Notes: generated by a model from the letters alone, not told the origin. Shown: positions 29,285 to 38,241, numbered from the stretch's first letter. The stretch: 64,000 bases of DNA from Mesoterricola sediminis (GCF_030295425.1 NZ_AP027081.1:806001-870000), one strand, 5' to 3'. A program made the numbers and translations.

Positions 29285-29366
29285 GAATGGCCTCCATGTA
29301 TATTGCGAATTCTTAACGCAGAACAGTTGCCGGTTGGGAGGTTCTTAACAAGGGGCAGGGGGGGGC

Positions 29367-29489
29367 GCCTAACGACACCGTTGACCAGCCCTGGCAGGCG
29401 AGGCGGGCGGCATAGGGTGGAAGATGGGGTGGGTCGGAGAGGTCATCGGAGCCAGGGCGAGCAGGGTCTGGTCGAACACTGGGTTAGGC
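29367..29489 (-). other. Integron attC site A
   Basis: 123 bp with GCCTAAC at 29367-29373 and GTTAGGC at 29483-29489. Inner pairing: GCCCTGGC (29388-29395) with GCCAGGGC (29451-29458), and GACCAG (29383-29388) with CTGGTC (29468-29473). It lies 44 bp after the stop of the cassette gene at 29534. Confidence 0.85.
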
Positions 29490-29533
29490 AGCCAAGCCCA
29501 AGGGGGCCTGGCGATCGCGGCAGAAGGAGAGAT

Positions 29534-30151
29534 TCATTCTGCCACCCAAAGGCTCGAGTTCACACAACCTCGGCCGACGCATATTCCTTTGGTGTAAAGG
29601 GAATGGGCCAACGCGATTCTGTAATCTCCCTTTGTCTTCGGGGCGCCCTGAATCAGGCTCTCAATCGGATGTAGTCTTCGATCACGGACATTTTCTAAAA
29701 TTTGCTTCGCGGAATATTTGCATACAATATCTTCTACCCACTTGAGTTCGGCTTCGTTGTAACGAATAGGTAGGTTTTTTATCGCCTTGGGGTTCTTAAA
29801 TATATAGCCCTGATGATGTTGACTAATGGCTATTTCAAATGCCTCTCTGCGACCCTTTTCAGTGGCAGGAAGGCGCTTTTCAATTTGAATTGCATACAGG
29901 AGAAATGGGGCCTCAATGCATATCATTCGGCGCCCACTAGGAAGGCATACATCGGCAACTACAAAGCTGGGTGCAGTGGATGTGTTTGTCAGGGCACGCC
30001 AGAACTGGACGTCTTGTTGGGTCACCATCCCCGCTGATCTGGCATCCTGAGCCGATTTGGGAGGCAGGGTCGGCGGAGGTGGGGCGAAATCGTCCTGTGC
30101 TGCCAGGCTGAGAGCGAAAAGGATTGCAGCAAAAATTCTTCCGATTTGCAT
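29534..30151 (-). CDS. Integron cassette gene, secreted protein of unknown function
   Basis: 205 aa with a clear Sec signal peptide (MQIGRIFAAILFALSLAAQ) followed by a Pro-rich segment (DDFAPPPPTLPPKSAQD). The mature part has four cysteines (DVCLPSGRRMICIE, GICVGRGC) that could form disulfides. No family recognised. Its start codon lies five bases inside a GTTAGGC box (30157-30163, minus strand), the classic cassette boundary, and attC A follows its stop. Low GC like the other two cassette genes. Confidence 0.72.
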   Translation of the reverse strand: MQIGRIFAAILFALSLAAQDDFAPPPPTLPPKSAQDARSAGMVTQQDVQFWRALTNTSTAPSFVVADVCLPSGRRMICIEAPFLLYAIQIEKRLPATEKGRREAFEIAISQHHQGYIFKNPKAIKNLPIRYNEAELKWVEDIVCKYSAKQILENVRDRRLHPIESLIQGAPKTKGDYRIALAHSLYTKGICVGRGCVNSSLWVAE

Positions 30152-30156
30152 GGGCT

Positions 30157-30163
30157 GCCTAAC
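30157..30163 (-). other. attC R' box of a fourth, incomplete attC (D)
   Basis: GTTAGGC on the minus strand, immediately before the first cassette gene. The sequence beyond it (30164 to about 30240) contains AATTCTGC-N14-GCAGAATT but no matching RYYYAAC-type partner box; the IS256-type element begins about there and may have removed the rest. Confidence 0.6.
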
Positions 30164-30333
30164 TAGAATTCTGCGACAAGTGGGGTTTGCAGAATTGTCT
30201 CAGAACTGGAGAACGGAGACACCGCAATTCTTGATAGAGTCCCAGGGAGTGGTGTAAGAGCCGGGTAGGCAGACAGTTGGCCACCGTTCCCCGTATGTTT
30301 GTTTTTGCCGAACGAACATAGGAGCGGAAAACG

Positions 30334-31494
30334 ATGGCCAGAGAAAGTGTGGAGGGTCTTGGGGCCCTGGGCAAGGCTTTGGAGGAGGGGAGCGGGGATT
30401 TCCTGCGCCAGCTCGTGATGATGACCCTGGAACGGATCATGGCAAGCGACGTCACGGCCCTCTGCCAGGCGGAGGCCGGGGAACGGTCGCCTTTGCGCGA
30501 GAATCAACGGAATGGCTACCGGGACCGGGCCTGGGAAACCCGACTGGGGACGATGCCGCTGCGGATTCCGAAGCTTCGTCAGGGAAGCTACATGCCGGAC
30601 TTCCTGGAGCCACGTAGAAGCTGGGAAAGGGCTTTCCTGAGCGTGGTCTCGGAAGCTTACGTGCTCGGGATCTCCACCCGAAAGGTGGAACACCTGGTCG
30701 AGCCGATGGGGGCCAAGGGGATGTCGAAAAGCGAAGTCTCCAGGCTGGCCAAGGACCTGGATACCGAGGTGACGGCGTTCCGGGAAAGGCCGCTGGAAGG
30801 CCCCTTCCGCTACATCTGGCTCGACGCCATGTATCCGAAGGTCCGGGAGGGTCAGCGGGTGGTGGGCTTGGCCGTGCTTGTGGCCATCGGCGTGAACCAG
30901 CAGGGTTACCGGGAGGTGCTGGGCCTGGAGGTGGCGGATGGAGAGATGGAATCGGCTTGGAGCGGCTTCCTGGGGGGCCTGGTCAAGCGCGGGTTGAAGG
31001 GTGTCGAGCTGGTAGTTTCGGACGCCCACACCGGGCTGAAGGCAGCGGTGCGACGGGTTCTGAACGGTGTCTCCTGGCAGCGGTGCCGGGTTCATTTCAT
31101 GCGGAATGCAGCGACGCGGTTGCCCAAGGCGGTGCAGGAGGAGCTTCTGGACCGCCTGAAGCAGGCCTTCCAGGCGCCCTGCAAGGAGGATGCGCAGCGG
31201 TTGTTCGCGGCCTTGGCCCTGGATACCCAGCGCAAGCATCCCGGCTTCTCGGCCCTGCTGGACGAGGCGGTGGAGGACGTCCTGGTCTACATGGATTTCC
31301 CCAAGGTCCACTGGCGAAAGATCCACTCGACCAACGTGCTGGAACGGGAGAACCGGGAGCTTCGCCGCCGATCCGACGTGGTGGGCATCTTTCCAAACCG
31401 GGCCGCGGTCCTGCGCCTTCTGGGATCGCTGCTTGCGGATCAGCATGCCGAGTGGGTTTCTGCCCGGTTCCCTTACCTGAAGGTGAAGGCGTGA
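30334..31494 (+). CDS. IS256-family transposase
   Basis: 386 aa mutator-type DDE transposase, full length. Landmarks: [28 protein letters not shown]-type N-terminal region, [16 protein letters not shown] (first Asp near 169), [14 protein letters not shown] (second Asp near 231), [11 protein letters not shown] (the CxxH pair) and [15 protein letters not shown] (catalytic Glu near 337). GGAGCGG precedes the ATG. The left end is probably near GGGAGTGGTGTAAGAGCC (about 30243), but I could not find a convincing matching right end, so element borders are not given. Confidence 0.92.
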   Translation: MARESVEGLGALGKALEEGSGDFLRQLVMMTLERIMASDVTALCQAEAGERSPLRENQRNGYRDRAWETRLGTMPLRIPKLRQGSYMPDFLEPRRSWERAFLSVVSEAYVLGISTRKVEHLVEPMGAKGMSKSEVSRLAKDLDTEVTAFRERPLEGPFRYIWLDAMYPKVREGQRVVGLAVLVAIGVNQQGYREVLGLEVADGEMESAWSGFLGGLVKRGLKGVELVVSDAHTGLKAAVRRVLNGVSWQRCRVHFMRNAATRLPKAVQEELLDRLKQAFQAPCKEDAQRLFAALALDTQRKHPGFSALLDEAVEDVLVYMDFPKVHWRKIHSTNVLERENRELRRRSDVVGIFPNRAAVLRLLGSLLADQHAEWVSARFPYLKVKA

Positions 31495-31821
31495 CGGCCC
31501 TGGGGCGAGGTCGCGACCCACCTGGCCGGGGCGGTGCGCGGGCATGGAAAGGCTGATGGATTGCCCGCTGGATTTCACTCCGCGAAACGGGCCTTCGGCT
31601 CGCCCTCCGGGTCCACAGGCAACGCCCCTTCGGGGCGCCCTTCGGGTCCACAACCTTCCCACACCCGCGGGCTTCGCCTGGAAAACGCTGGCGCGTTTCC
31701 CACACTGCCCCGGCCAAAGGTCCATCAGCAGCAGCATTTCATTGAAATCGGATCATACGGGTACGGCGGCGCTTCGCTGGCCGCTCTTGCTACACCACTT
31801 GACGGGACTCGGGCGACCGGC
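31495..31821. other. Non-coding stretch between IS256 transposase and decayed XRE gene
   Basis: About 325 bp. It has two near-identical copies of a CC(T)TCCGGGTCCACA-type motif around 31609 and 31641, a CGCCCC-TTC-GGGGCG hairpin between them, and GTTTCCCACACTGCCCC near 31697, a possible but weak right IS end. Open frames cross it but none looks like a protein. Confidence 0.4.
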
Positions 31822-32406
31822 GCCCAGGAGGACGCCATCCAGAAGGCCCTGGCCCGGCATGGAGCCGGGCACCTGGTGGAGAACCGGGATCTGCTGCCCA
31901 GCGAGCGGCTGGAGCAGGTGGACGCGGTCATCCGGGAGGCCCTCCTGGACGGGGGCAGTGCCCGTTGGATCACCGCCCTGGCGCCCGTGCTGGTGCTCAA
32001 CATCGACCGGGTGAACCTTCCCAAACTTTTCGCGCAGTTCCGGGACTATGGGCTGCAACGGCGGTTCCTCTGGTTGATCGACAATGAGGTGGAGGCCCTC
32101 CGGGAATTCCGGGACGAGCGCCTCCCCCGCAAGGAAAAGGTGCTCCTTGCCCGTGCCTTGGCAGCCCTGGACCTCTTCCGGGAGGGCCTGCCCCATTTGG
32201 GGTTGGAGGAGCCCAACGGGCCTAAGGACACCTTGGGTCCCGGCCTCCTGTCTCCTGAATCCAGGGAGGAGGTCCGGGCGGGCGCGTCAAGGATCTCAAA
32301 CCGATGGCGGATCCTGACGCCCATCCAGGTGGCAGACTTCCGGGACGCGCTGGAGGAGAGTCATGTCCTCAACCCATCCCATCGAGCCGTTCCTCCCGGA
32401 CCTTGA
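31822..32406 (+). pseudogene. Decayed XRE regulator (C-terminal part only)
   Basis: Translates to QEDAIQKALARHGAGHLVEN, LLPSERLEQVDAVIREALLD, WITALAPVLVLNIDRVNLPK, and ends IQVADFRDALEESH, clearly homologous to residues 75 onward of the XRE protein at 24220. The helix-turn-helix half is missing: upstream in-frame sequence is unrelated and no HTH is seen in the 325 bp back to the IS256 transposase. The frame itself is intact, so the loss was probably by the IS insertion or deletion rather than point mutation. It overlaps the nucleotidyltransferase remnant by 44 bp. Confidence 0.75.
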
Positions 32407-32461
32407 CCGGGCCTGGGCGGTGGACTGGGATGCCCATTTCCCCAGGGGGCGGTGGGCCTAG
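32363..32461 (+). pseudogene. Nucleotidyltransferase remnant (N-terminal 18 residues plus junction)
   Basis: Starts MSSTHPIEPFLPDLDRAW, homologous to MSSPIENFLLAIDRAW of the intact protein at 25028, then departs into AVDWDAHFPRGRWA and stops. The whole GS...DxD catalytic part is gone. The break point (about 32416) is within 45 bp of the stop codon of the next core gene and marks the right edge of the accessory region. Confidence 0.7.
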
Positions 32462-32982
32462 TGGCCGGGGGTTCGCGAGACCAGGGTGACGGAGAGGTTG
32501 AGGGTGCCGTCGGCTGGGGTGCCTGCGGGGCGGGAGCCGGCCAGGAGGGGCTGGGGCTGGTCGGGTCGGACCTCCAGGGGGCCGCCCGTGGTCGTGAAGG
32601 TGGGCTCGCCTGCGCCGGGGGGGAGGGGGAAGGTGCCGGAGGCGCTGACCCAGTCGTTGCCGCCCTCGGTGCGGCTGGCCACCACGACCTTCATCTGGGT
32701 GCCCGCCAGGGGCAGGGCGGCCACGTAGAGGGTCTGGGCGTCGGGGGCCACGGCGCGCTGGAAGAGGCCGCCGGCGGGGGCACCGGGCCAGGCGCCGGTG
32801 ATCCGGATCTGGCCGATCTGCTTGGCCTGGTCCCGGGTCAGGTGGACGGTGCGCACGGTCGCGCCCAGGTCCTGGAGGAGGGGCTCGGGGAGGGTGACCC
32901 GGTCATCCCGCGTGCGGCCGCAGCCCAGGATGGCCAGGGCGGCGGCGAGGGGGACGGGGAGGAGCCAGGTTGGGGGCCTCAT
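32458..32982 (-). CDS. Lipoprotein of unknown function
   Basis: 174 aa. Signal peptide with lipobox (PLAAALAILGCGRT; cleavage before Cys, about residue 21). The mature part, about 150 residues, is rich in beta-strand patterns (TQMKVVVASRTEGGND) and has no recognised domain. Last gene of a minus-strand group with a secreted C10 protease and another lipoprotein, but 66 bp separate it from the preceding small frame. Confidence 0.7.
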   Translation of the reverse strand: MRPPTWLLPVPLAAALAILGCGRTRDDRVTLPEPLLQDLGATVRTVHLTRDQAKQIGQIRITGAWPGAPAGGLFQRAVAPDAQTLYVAALPLAGTQMKVVVASRTEGGNDWVSASGTFPLPPGAGEPTFTTTGGPLEVRPDQPQPLLAGSRPAGTPADGTLNLSVTLVSRTPGH

Positions 32983-33048
32983 GGGGGGACTCCTTGGGGA
33001 GGGGACGGGCTCGGGGACCTGCGCCGGCCGGAGCGGCTGGATCCAGCG

Positions 33049-33237
33049 TCAGTCCTGGCCGGCCCGGACGGGAATGCGCCCACCGGAAACGCGGTTCAGG
33101 ACATGGCCCAGGGGCAGCAGGGTGAGGCCGTAGAGGAATCGCACGACCGGTCCGCTCTGCCGGCGGTCGAAGAGGGTCTTCCGGCGTTCGGGCTGGGAGC
33201 CCCCGAGGCGGGAGGTGTGGCGCTGGCGACGGTCCAT
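33049..33237 (-). CDS. Small basic hypothetical protein
   Basis: 62 aa: MDRRQRHTSRLGG, then ERRKTLFDRRQSGP and VVRFLYGLTLLPLGHVLNRV. A basic N-terminus is followed by a short hydrophobic stretch. An AGGTG ribosome-binding site precedes the ATG at 33235-33237. It sits in the minus-strand group behind the lipoprotein gene at 33327. No homologue recognised; it may be a real small membrane-associated protein. Confidence 0.45.
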   Translation of the reverse strand: MDRRQRHTSRLGGSQPERRKTLFDRRQSGPVVRFLYGLTLLPLGHVLNRVSGGRIPVRAGQD

Positions 33238-33326
33238 GGGTTCACCTGTGGGAAAGGGGGAGGAACGGGGCCTGGCGGGCCCTCCTGGAGGGATGCCGGC
33301 CGGAGGACAAAGGTTGCCGCGCGCCG

Positions 33327-33905
33327 TCAGTTCGCGGTGATGGGGGAGGCGGTGACCGCGATGGCGGAGAGGCTGCCGTCGGGGTTGAGGATCTGACATT
33401 TGGCGGGGTCGGGGGTCAGGGTGAGGGTGGTGCCCGGGGTGACCATGGGGTTGAGGTCCAGGGCGACGCGCATCAGGGGCTTGTCCAGGGCCTTGGGGGC
33501 GGTGAGGCCCTTCTGGGCGGCGGTGGCCTGGAGGGTGGTGCCGCTGAGGCGGGCCTTGAGGATGGGGGTGCCGGAGCCGAGGTCGAAGGCGGTGCCGTTG
33601 GCCACATAGGTGTGCGCGGCGTCCGAGGCCTGGACGTTGGACCAGGAGGCGCCGCTGCCGGCCAGGGTGAGGGTGAGGGTGGCGCCGCAGGCGGTGGTGG
33701 CGGCGGGGCCCCAGAGCTCGAGGACGAGGTGGCCGCCGCTGCTGAGGGTCGCGTTCCGGCGCAGCTGGTAGGTGCCGGAGGTAGGGTCCGCATAGGCGAG
33801 GGTGGTGGCGGTCTTGGGGGTCTTGTCCTGGGAACCGCCGCCCCCGCCGCCGCAAGCGGCGAGGAGGCAGAGCAGGACGGGCAGGAGGGCGTGGCTGGGC
33901 TTCAT
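33327..33905 (-). CDS. Lipoprotein with poly-Gly linker, downstream of C10 protease
   Basis: 192 aa. Signal peptide and lipobox (LLPVLLCLLAACGGGGGG); the run of six Gly after the lipidated Cys is a common exported-lipoprotein spacer. The mature part is beta-rich with an Ig- or cohesin-like feel (HLVLELWGPAATTACGATLT, MRVALDLNPMVTPGTTLTLT). The hydrophobic, evenly alternating pattern of the second half resembles cohesin-type domains, a notable idea because the preceding gene ends in a dockerin-like module, but this is not established. It starts 14 bp after the protease stop codon, so the two are co-transcribed. Confidence 0.65.
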   Translation of the reverse strand: MKPSHALLPVLLCLLAACGGGGGGSQDKTPKTATTLAYADPTSGTYQLRRNATLSSGGHLVLELWGPAATTACGATLTLTLAGSGASWSNVQASDAAHTYVANGTAFDLGSGTPILKARLSGTTLQATAAQKGLTAPKALDKPLMRVALDLNPMVTPGTTLTLTPDPAKCQILNPDGSLSAIAVTASPITAN

Positions 33906-33919
33906 GGGGTGCTCCGCGT

Positions 33920-36900
33920 TCACTTGATCTCGTTCAGGAGGGTGGCCAGATCGGTGTCGTCCACCGTGCCGCTGCCCTTGAAGTTGGCGGGGCTGGAGGC
34001 GGGCTTGCCCCACTCGGCGGCGAGGAGGAGGAGGTCGCGGGGGTCGGCGGCCCCGTCCCCGTTGAGGTCGATGCCCTTCACGGTGAGGGTGGCGGTGGCG
34101 GAGCGGGAGGCGGAGGCCTTGTGGACGGCCGTGAGGGTGTAAGTGGCGGTGGTCAGGGGCACAGTGCTTGGGACGGTCACGGTGGTGCTGAGGCCCGTGT
34201 CGACGTGCAGGGCCGGGGAGGTGAGGCTCCAGTCGACGCCGTAGCCCAGGTCGCCGGTGCACGTGAAGGCCTGGGATAGGCCCGGCCGCAGGATCACGCT
34301 GGCGGGGCTGATGGCCAGGTTGACGGCGGCGAGGTCCACCACGGTGATCTGGGCCGCCGCGGAGCGCGTGGGGGCGCCGTTGCTGGTGGCCGTCACCGTG
34401 AAGGTCCCGGGGGTGGCGCTGCTCCAGGCGGCCGCGTTGGCGCCGGTGGAGGTGAAGGCGCCGCCGCTGCAGGTCCAGGTGACGGTGCCGTCGGTGAGGG
34501 TGCCGACGGTCGCGGTGAGGGAGACGGGCTGGGCGAGGGCGGCCAGGGCCGTGGCGGGGGTGACCGACACGGGGATGGTGGCGGGGTCCATGAGGATCAC
34601 GGAGCGGGTCGCCGCGGCGCCGCCCGGCTCGACGGGGGTCGCGCTGACGGTGAAGACGCCTGCGGCGGAACCGGCGGTGAACTGGGTGGTGGCGGCGCCA
34701 TCGCCCGCGGTGCGGACGGGGTCGAAGGTGCCGCCGCCGGGGGTGACGCTCCAGTCCACCCGGTTGTCGGAGGTGAAGCCGGTGACGGTGGCGGTGAAGG
34801 GGGTCCTGGCGCCGGTCGCGAGGGTGAGGGGGGTCGCGGGCAGGGAGGCCCGGGGCCCCGCGAGGAGCGTGAGGGCGATGTCGTCGAGGGCGAACACGGT
34901 GCCGGTGTTGTCGCCGCCGGGCTGGTAGGACTCGAAGCGAAGCCGGACGGTCTGGCCCCGCCAGGGGGTGAGGTCATAGGGCCCGTAGGCCTTCCAGGTG
35001 ACCTTGCCTCCGGAGGTCTGGGCCCCGGTGTTGTCGGCCGAGGCCAGGGTGGCCAGGGTCGCGCCGGTCGCATCGAGCACCTTGACCTTGAAGAGGTTGG
35101 AGGCCGCGGCGGGGGTGGCGCTCTTGTTGAGGATGCCCATCCAGAAGGAGAGACCGATGGAGCCGGCGTCGGGCAGGGGCACGTCCTGCATGGCGAAGTC
35201 GGTGCACGTGGAGGTCCAGTCGCCCAGGCACAGCCACTGCTTGCCGGCGTGGGGGTCGATTTCCGTGTACCAGCCGGTGCCCAGGACCACGCCGTTGGCC
35301 CACAGGTTCCAGCCGTCGGCGCCGTGTTCGAAGGTTCCGTTGTAGAGGCGCACGACACTGAGGGTCGCGGGCGGGGCGTCGGCGGCGCCCTGGGTGCCGG
35401 TGACCCGCAGGCCGATCGAGGCCTGGTCGTCGGCCAGGGCCGCGCCCGTGAGGGTGTACTGGGGGGCGTCGGTCCCGACGGGGGCGCCGTTCCGGGTCCA
35501 GGCGAAGTGGAGGGGGCCGAGGCCCGTGGCGCCCGCGGTGAAGGTCACGGTGCCGCCGACCTTCACCTCGGTGGAGGCGGGGGCGGGGGCGATGGTGGGC
35601 GTGGCGCCGCTCCCCTGGACCAGGTCGACGCCCCAGAGGTTCCCCGCGGTCCCGTAGTCCGCCGAGGCGGAGAGGATGCGGACCGCGGTGGGCCAGGCGG
35701 CGCCGCCTCCGGAGGCGGTGACGGTGTGCACGCCGGGGGTGAGACCCTTGAGGCCGTAGACGCCGGTGGCGCTGGTGACCGCGGTGACGGTGCCGTCGGT
35801 GACGCTGACGCCGGCGACGGGCGCGCCCGCGGCGTCCGTCACGCGGCCGCTGAGGATCTCGCCGGTCCCGCTGGGGAACACGTTGTAGATGCAGTCGTCC
35901 ACCAGGTCGAAGGACGGGGAGGAGTCGATGGTCGGCAGGGCGTACCAGGCGTTGTACGAGCCCCCCCAGCCCAGGTTCAGGTGGTAGTAGCGCGTGGCGC
36001 CCGAGTACCCGTAGCCGTCGCAGACGATGGAGTGGCCGCCCTTGTCGCCGCTGATGCCGAGGATGACCGGGTAGCCCGCCTCGAGGCCGGGGATGACCAT
36101 GGCCTCCAGGCCCTGGCCCGTGAGCTCGCCGCCGTTGGAGCCGAACACGGCGTTGGCGTACTTGAAGGTGCCCTTGAGCTGGGTGGCCGCGGTGTGGTCG
36201 CTGGCCCCGGAGCCGTCCGCGGCGTAGCTCATGTTCACGGACACGCCGGCGTCGTAGGTCAGGGCGCCGATCATGGCCCGCTCCCCCTCGAGCGTGGTGT
36301 AGCCGGGGCTCAGGGGCATGGAGGACCACAGGTAGGCGCCGCCGGAGCCGTCCCCTCCGCGGGTGGTCAGCGACCTGGAGACGCCGTCCACCTTCACGGT
36401 GAAGGTCTTCACGCCGATGCCCGCGGTGGGCCAGGTGTGGAAGCGCATGAGCTGGGACATGGAGGTGGCCACGCAGCCGCACACGTAGTTGTTCGGGGTG
36501 AACATGTTGTAGGTGTACTGGCCCCCGGCGTTCCCCTGGCTCCAGGTGCTCTGGAGGAGGGGCTGGACGCGCACATCGGTCACGGAAACCAGGGATGTCT
36601 CGATGGACGGCCCCGCCACCAAGGCCTGCCAGCGGCTCGCGGACCGGGCCACGGCCTCGGGCCAGGCCCCTGGGCCCTTGCCCAGGCGGTCCAGCCGGTT
36701 CAGGCGCGCGCCGAGGTCCCGGCGGAGCATGAGGTAGAGGTGGCTCTCCTCGCCGGTCTCCAGGGCGGGGGCCTCGCTGAGGGCGACGATGGGTTCGAGG
36801 CGGTCGTCGGCGGCGAGGACGAGGAAACCGCCACCGGCCAGGCGGGCTTCATGGAAGAGGACGCGCCCCAGGGCGTCCCCGTGGGAGATGACCTCGGCGA

Positions 36901-37066
36901 CATGGGCGCCCACCTTCAGGCCCAGGGGGGCGGGGGCGCTCTGGAGCCAGGCGTCCGCTGCCATCCGGGCCTGGTACGCGGTGACGGGATCCGCGAGGAG
37001 GGCCGCGCCGGCGGCCAGGGCCAGTCCCAGGGAGGACCTTCGGACAAGCAGGGACGTCGTGGACAT
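33920..37066 (-). CDS. Secreted C10 (streptopain-like) cysteine protease with Ig-like domains and dockerin-like C-terminus
   Basis: 1048 aa. Signal peptide (SLGLALAAGAALLADPVTA); Spi/C10 propeptide about 30-150; peptidase C10 domain about 160-400 with the catalytic Cys in NNYVCGCVATSMSQLM and the catalytic His in GDKGGHSIVCDGY, plus the HLNLGWGGSYNAWY segment. Then a carboxypeptidase-regulatory-like domain (ILSGRVTDAAGAPVAGVSVT), an Ig-like domain, a carbohydrate- or MAM-like sandwich (about 560-720), further Ig/BIG-like repeats, and a C-terminal dockerin type I-like module (GIDLNGDGAADPRDLLLLAA and GTVDDTDLATLL, two EF-hand loops). Extracellular protein degradation; the Ca2+-loop module may anchor it. 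Two lipoproteins follow. Confidence 0.88.
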   Translation of the reverse strand: MSTTSLLVRRSSLGLALAAGAALLADPVTAYQARMAADAWLQSAPAPLGLKVGAHVAEVISHGDALGRVLFHEARLAGGGFLVLAADDRLEPIVALSEAPALETGEESHLYLMLRRDLGARLNRLDRLGKGPGAWPEAVARSASRWQALVAGPSIETSLVSVTDVRVQPLLQSTWSQGNAGGQYTYNMFTPNNYVCGCVATSMSQLMRFHTWPTAGIGVKTFTVKVDGVSRSLTTRGGDGSGGAYLWSSMPLSPGYTTLEGERAMIGALTYDAGVSVNMSYAADGSGASDHTAATQLKGTFKYANAVFGSNGGELTGQGLEAMVIPGLEAGYPVILGISGDKGGHSIVCDGYGYSGATRYYHLNLGWGGSYNAWYALPTIDSSPSFDLVDDCIYNVFPSGTGEILSGRVTDAAGAPVAGVSVTDGTVTAVTSATGVYGLKGLTPGVHTVTASGGGAAWPTAVRILSASADYGTAGNLWGVDLVQGSGATPTIAPAPASTEVKVGGTVTFTAGATGLGPLHFAWTRNGAPVGTDAPQYTLTGAALADDQASIGLRVTGTQGAADAPPATLSVVRLYNGTFEHGADGWNLWANGVVLGTGWYTEIDPHAGKQWLCLGDWTSTCTDFAMQDVPLPDAGSIGLSFWMGILNKSATPAAASNLFKVKVLDATGATLATLASADNTGAQTSGGKVTWKAYGPYDLTPWRGQTVRLRFESYQPGGDNTGTVFALDDIALTLLAGPRASLPATPLTLATGARTPFTATVTGFTSDNRVDWSVTPGGGTFDPVRTAGDGAATTQFTAGSAAGVFTVSATPVEPGGAAATRSVILMDPATIPVSVTPATALAALAQPVSLTATVGTLTDGTVTWTCSGGAFTSTGANAAAWSSATPGTFTVTATSNGAPTRSAAAQITVVDLAAVNLAISPASVILRPGLSQAFTCTGDLGYGVDWSLTSPALHVDTGLSTTVTVPSTVPLTTATYTLTAVHKASASRSATATLTVKGIDLNGDGAADPRDLLLLAAEWGKPASSPANFKGSGTVDDTDLATLLNEIK

Positions 37067-37258
37067 GCGGCCTCCGGGCGCCAGACACGGAGATCCGGCG
37101 CCGTTGAGGCAGGAAAGCCGGTGAGCGGACGGGTCTCAGGGTGATCGGATTTTTCTCAACCTATGATCACCCGGGCGCCCGGTCGTGGGTGCCCCTCGTC
37201 GCGGGATTGTGACAAAGGTCCGGCTGGATCGCACATCCGGAGCCGGGAGCGGCACACG

Positions 37259-38071
37259 CTAGCTGTGGCCCCCGGTTTTTTCGCCGTGGCCGGGCACGAC
37301 GGCGGGCAGGAAGCGCACCTTGCCGGTGGCCAGGTCGTACACGGCCGGGACGACGCTCAGGCTGCCCTTGGCGCAGCGTTCCAGGAGGAGGGGACTGCGG
37401 GCGAGGACGCTCTCCGCCTGGCGCCGCGCGTTGGCCTCCACCAGATGGGAGAGGTGGGCCCCGGCGGATTCACCGCCCCGGGGGACGCTGTCCAGGAGGC
37501 CGGCCATGGCGGCCTGGAGGCTCCACAGGTTGCCGGGCAGGGGGGTGGGGCCGGCCTCCTGGACGGCCTTCACGGCCCCGCAGGATTCGTGGCCCAGGAC
37601 CACGATGATCCGCGAGCCCAGGTGCTCGACGGCGTATTCGGCGCTGGCCAGGCCCTGGAGGTCGGGCGCGTTGCCCGCTTCCCGGATGGTGAAGAGGCGG
37701 CCCAGTTCCTGGTCGAAGATGAAGTTGTCGGCCAGGCGGCTGTCGCTGCAGGTGATGATGACGGCGAAGGGGGCCTGGCCCTTGGCCAGGGCTTCGCGGG
37801 CGCCGGGATCCAGGGCGCCCATCTGGGACCGGATGCGCAGGCCGCGCACGAAGCGCTCATTACCTTCCTGGAGGGCGAGGAGCGCACCTGCCGGGCTGGC
37901 GGCCTCGGGGCCATCCGGGGACTGGGCGGCGCCCAGGAGGGTCCGCCTCAGGCCGGCTGCCTCCAGTTCCAGGGCCCTGAGGCGGGTCTGGGCGGCGGAT
38001 TTCTGGGGGGACTGGGCCATGGCGGAGGCCAGGGCGATGAAACAAACCATCAGGGGGGTGAGCCGGCGCAT
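37259..38071 (-). CDS. Exported beta-class carbonic anhydrase
   Basis: 270 aa. Signal peptide (LTPLMVCFIALASAMAQ) puts it in the periplasm. The beta-CA core spans about 75-265: zinc ligands C and D in IITCSDSRL, H and C in VLGHESCGAV (CxDxR...HxxC), with TIREAGNAP between. Catalyses CO2 hydration; a periplasmic form may supply bicarbonate or buffer pH. The ATG at 38069-38071 is chosen because GGAGGAGG precedes it; an upstream in-frame ATG would add 12 residues with no signal-peptide character. Divergent from the HAD gene at 38242. Confidence 0.92.
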   Translation of the reverse strand: MRRLTPLMVCFIALASAMAQSPQKSAAQTRLRALELEAAGLRRTLLGAAQSPDGPEAASPAGALLALQEGNERFVRGLRIRSQMGALDPGAREALAKGQAPFAVIITCSDSRLADNFIFDQELGRLFTIREAGNAPDLQGLASAEYAVEHLGSRIIVVLGHESCGAVKAVQEAGPTPLPGNLWSLQAAMAGLLDSVPRGGESAGAHLSHLVEANARRQAESVLARSPLLLERCAKGSLSVVPAVYDLATGKVRFLPAVVPGHGEKTGGHS

Positions 38072-38241
38072 GGAAACCTCCTCCGGGGGTTCCTGGTTCA
38101 TCGTCACGGGCGGCCGGGAGATGAAATCTGGAATTCTTCATGGGGATCGGCGCGCCGGACCGGGGGGAGACCTCCGTATAATCCGGGAAGACCCGTTTCC
38201 TTTCCGGCCGGATTTCGCCCGGGGAGCGCCCTGGAGGACGC

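Noticed and set aside
30236-31730. Exact ends of the IS256-type element
   Set aside because: GGGAGTGGTGTAAGAGCC (left) and the reverse complement of GTTTCCCACACTGCCCC (right) agree only loosely, and no target duplication is seen.
35249-37144. 631-codon plus-strand frame across the protease gene
   Set aside because: Antisense shadow of the C10 protease; Gly/His/Val-rich without motifs.
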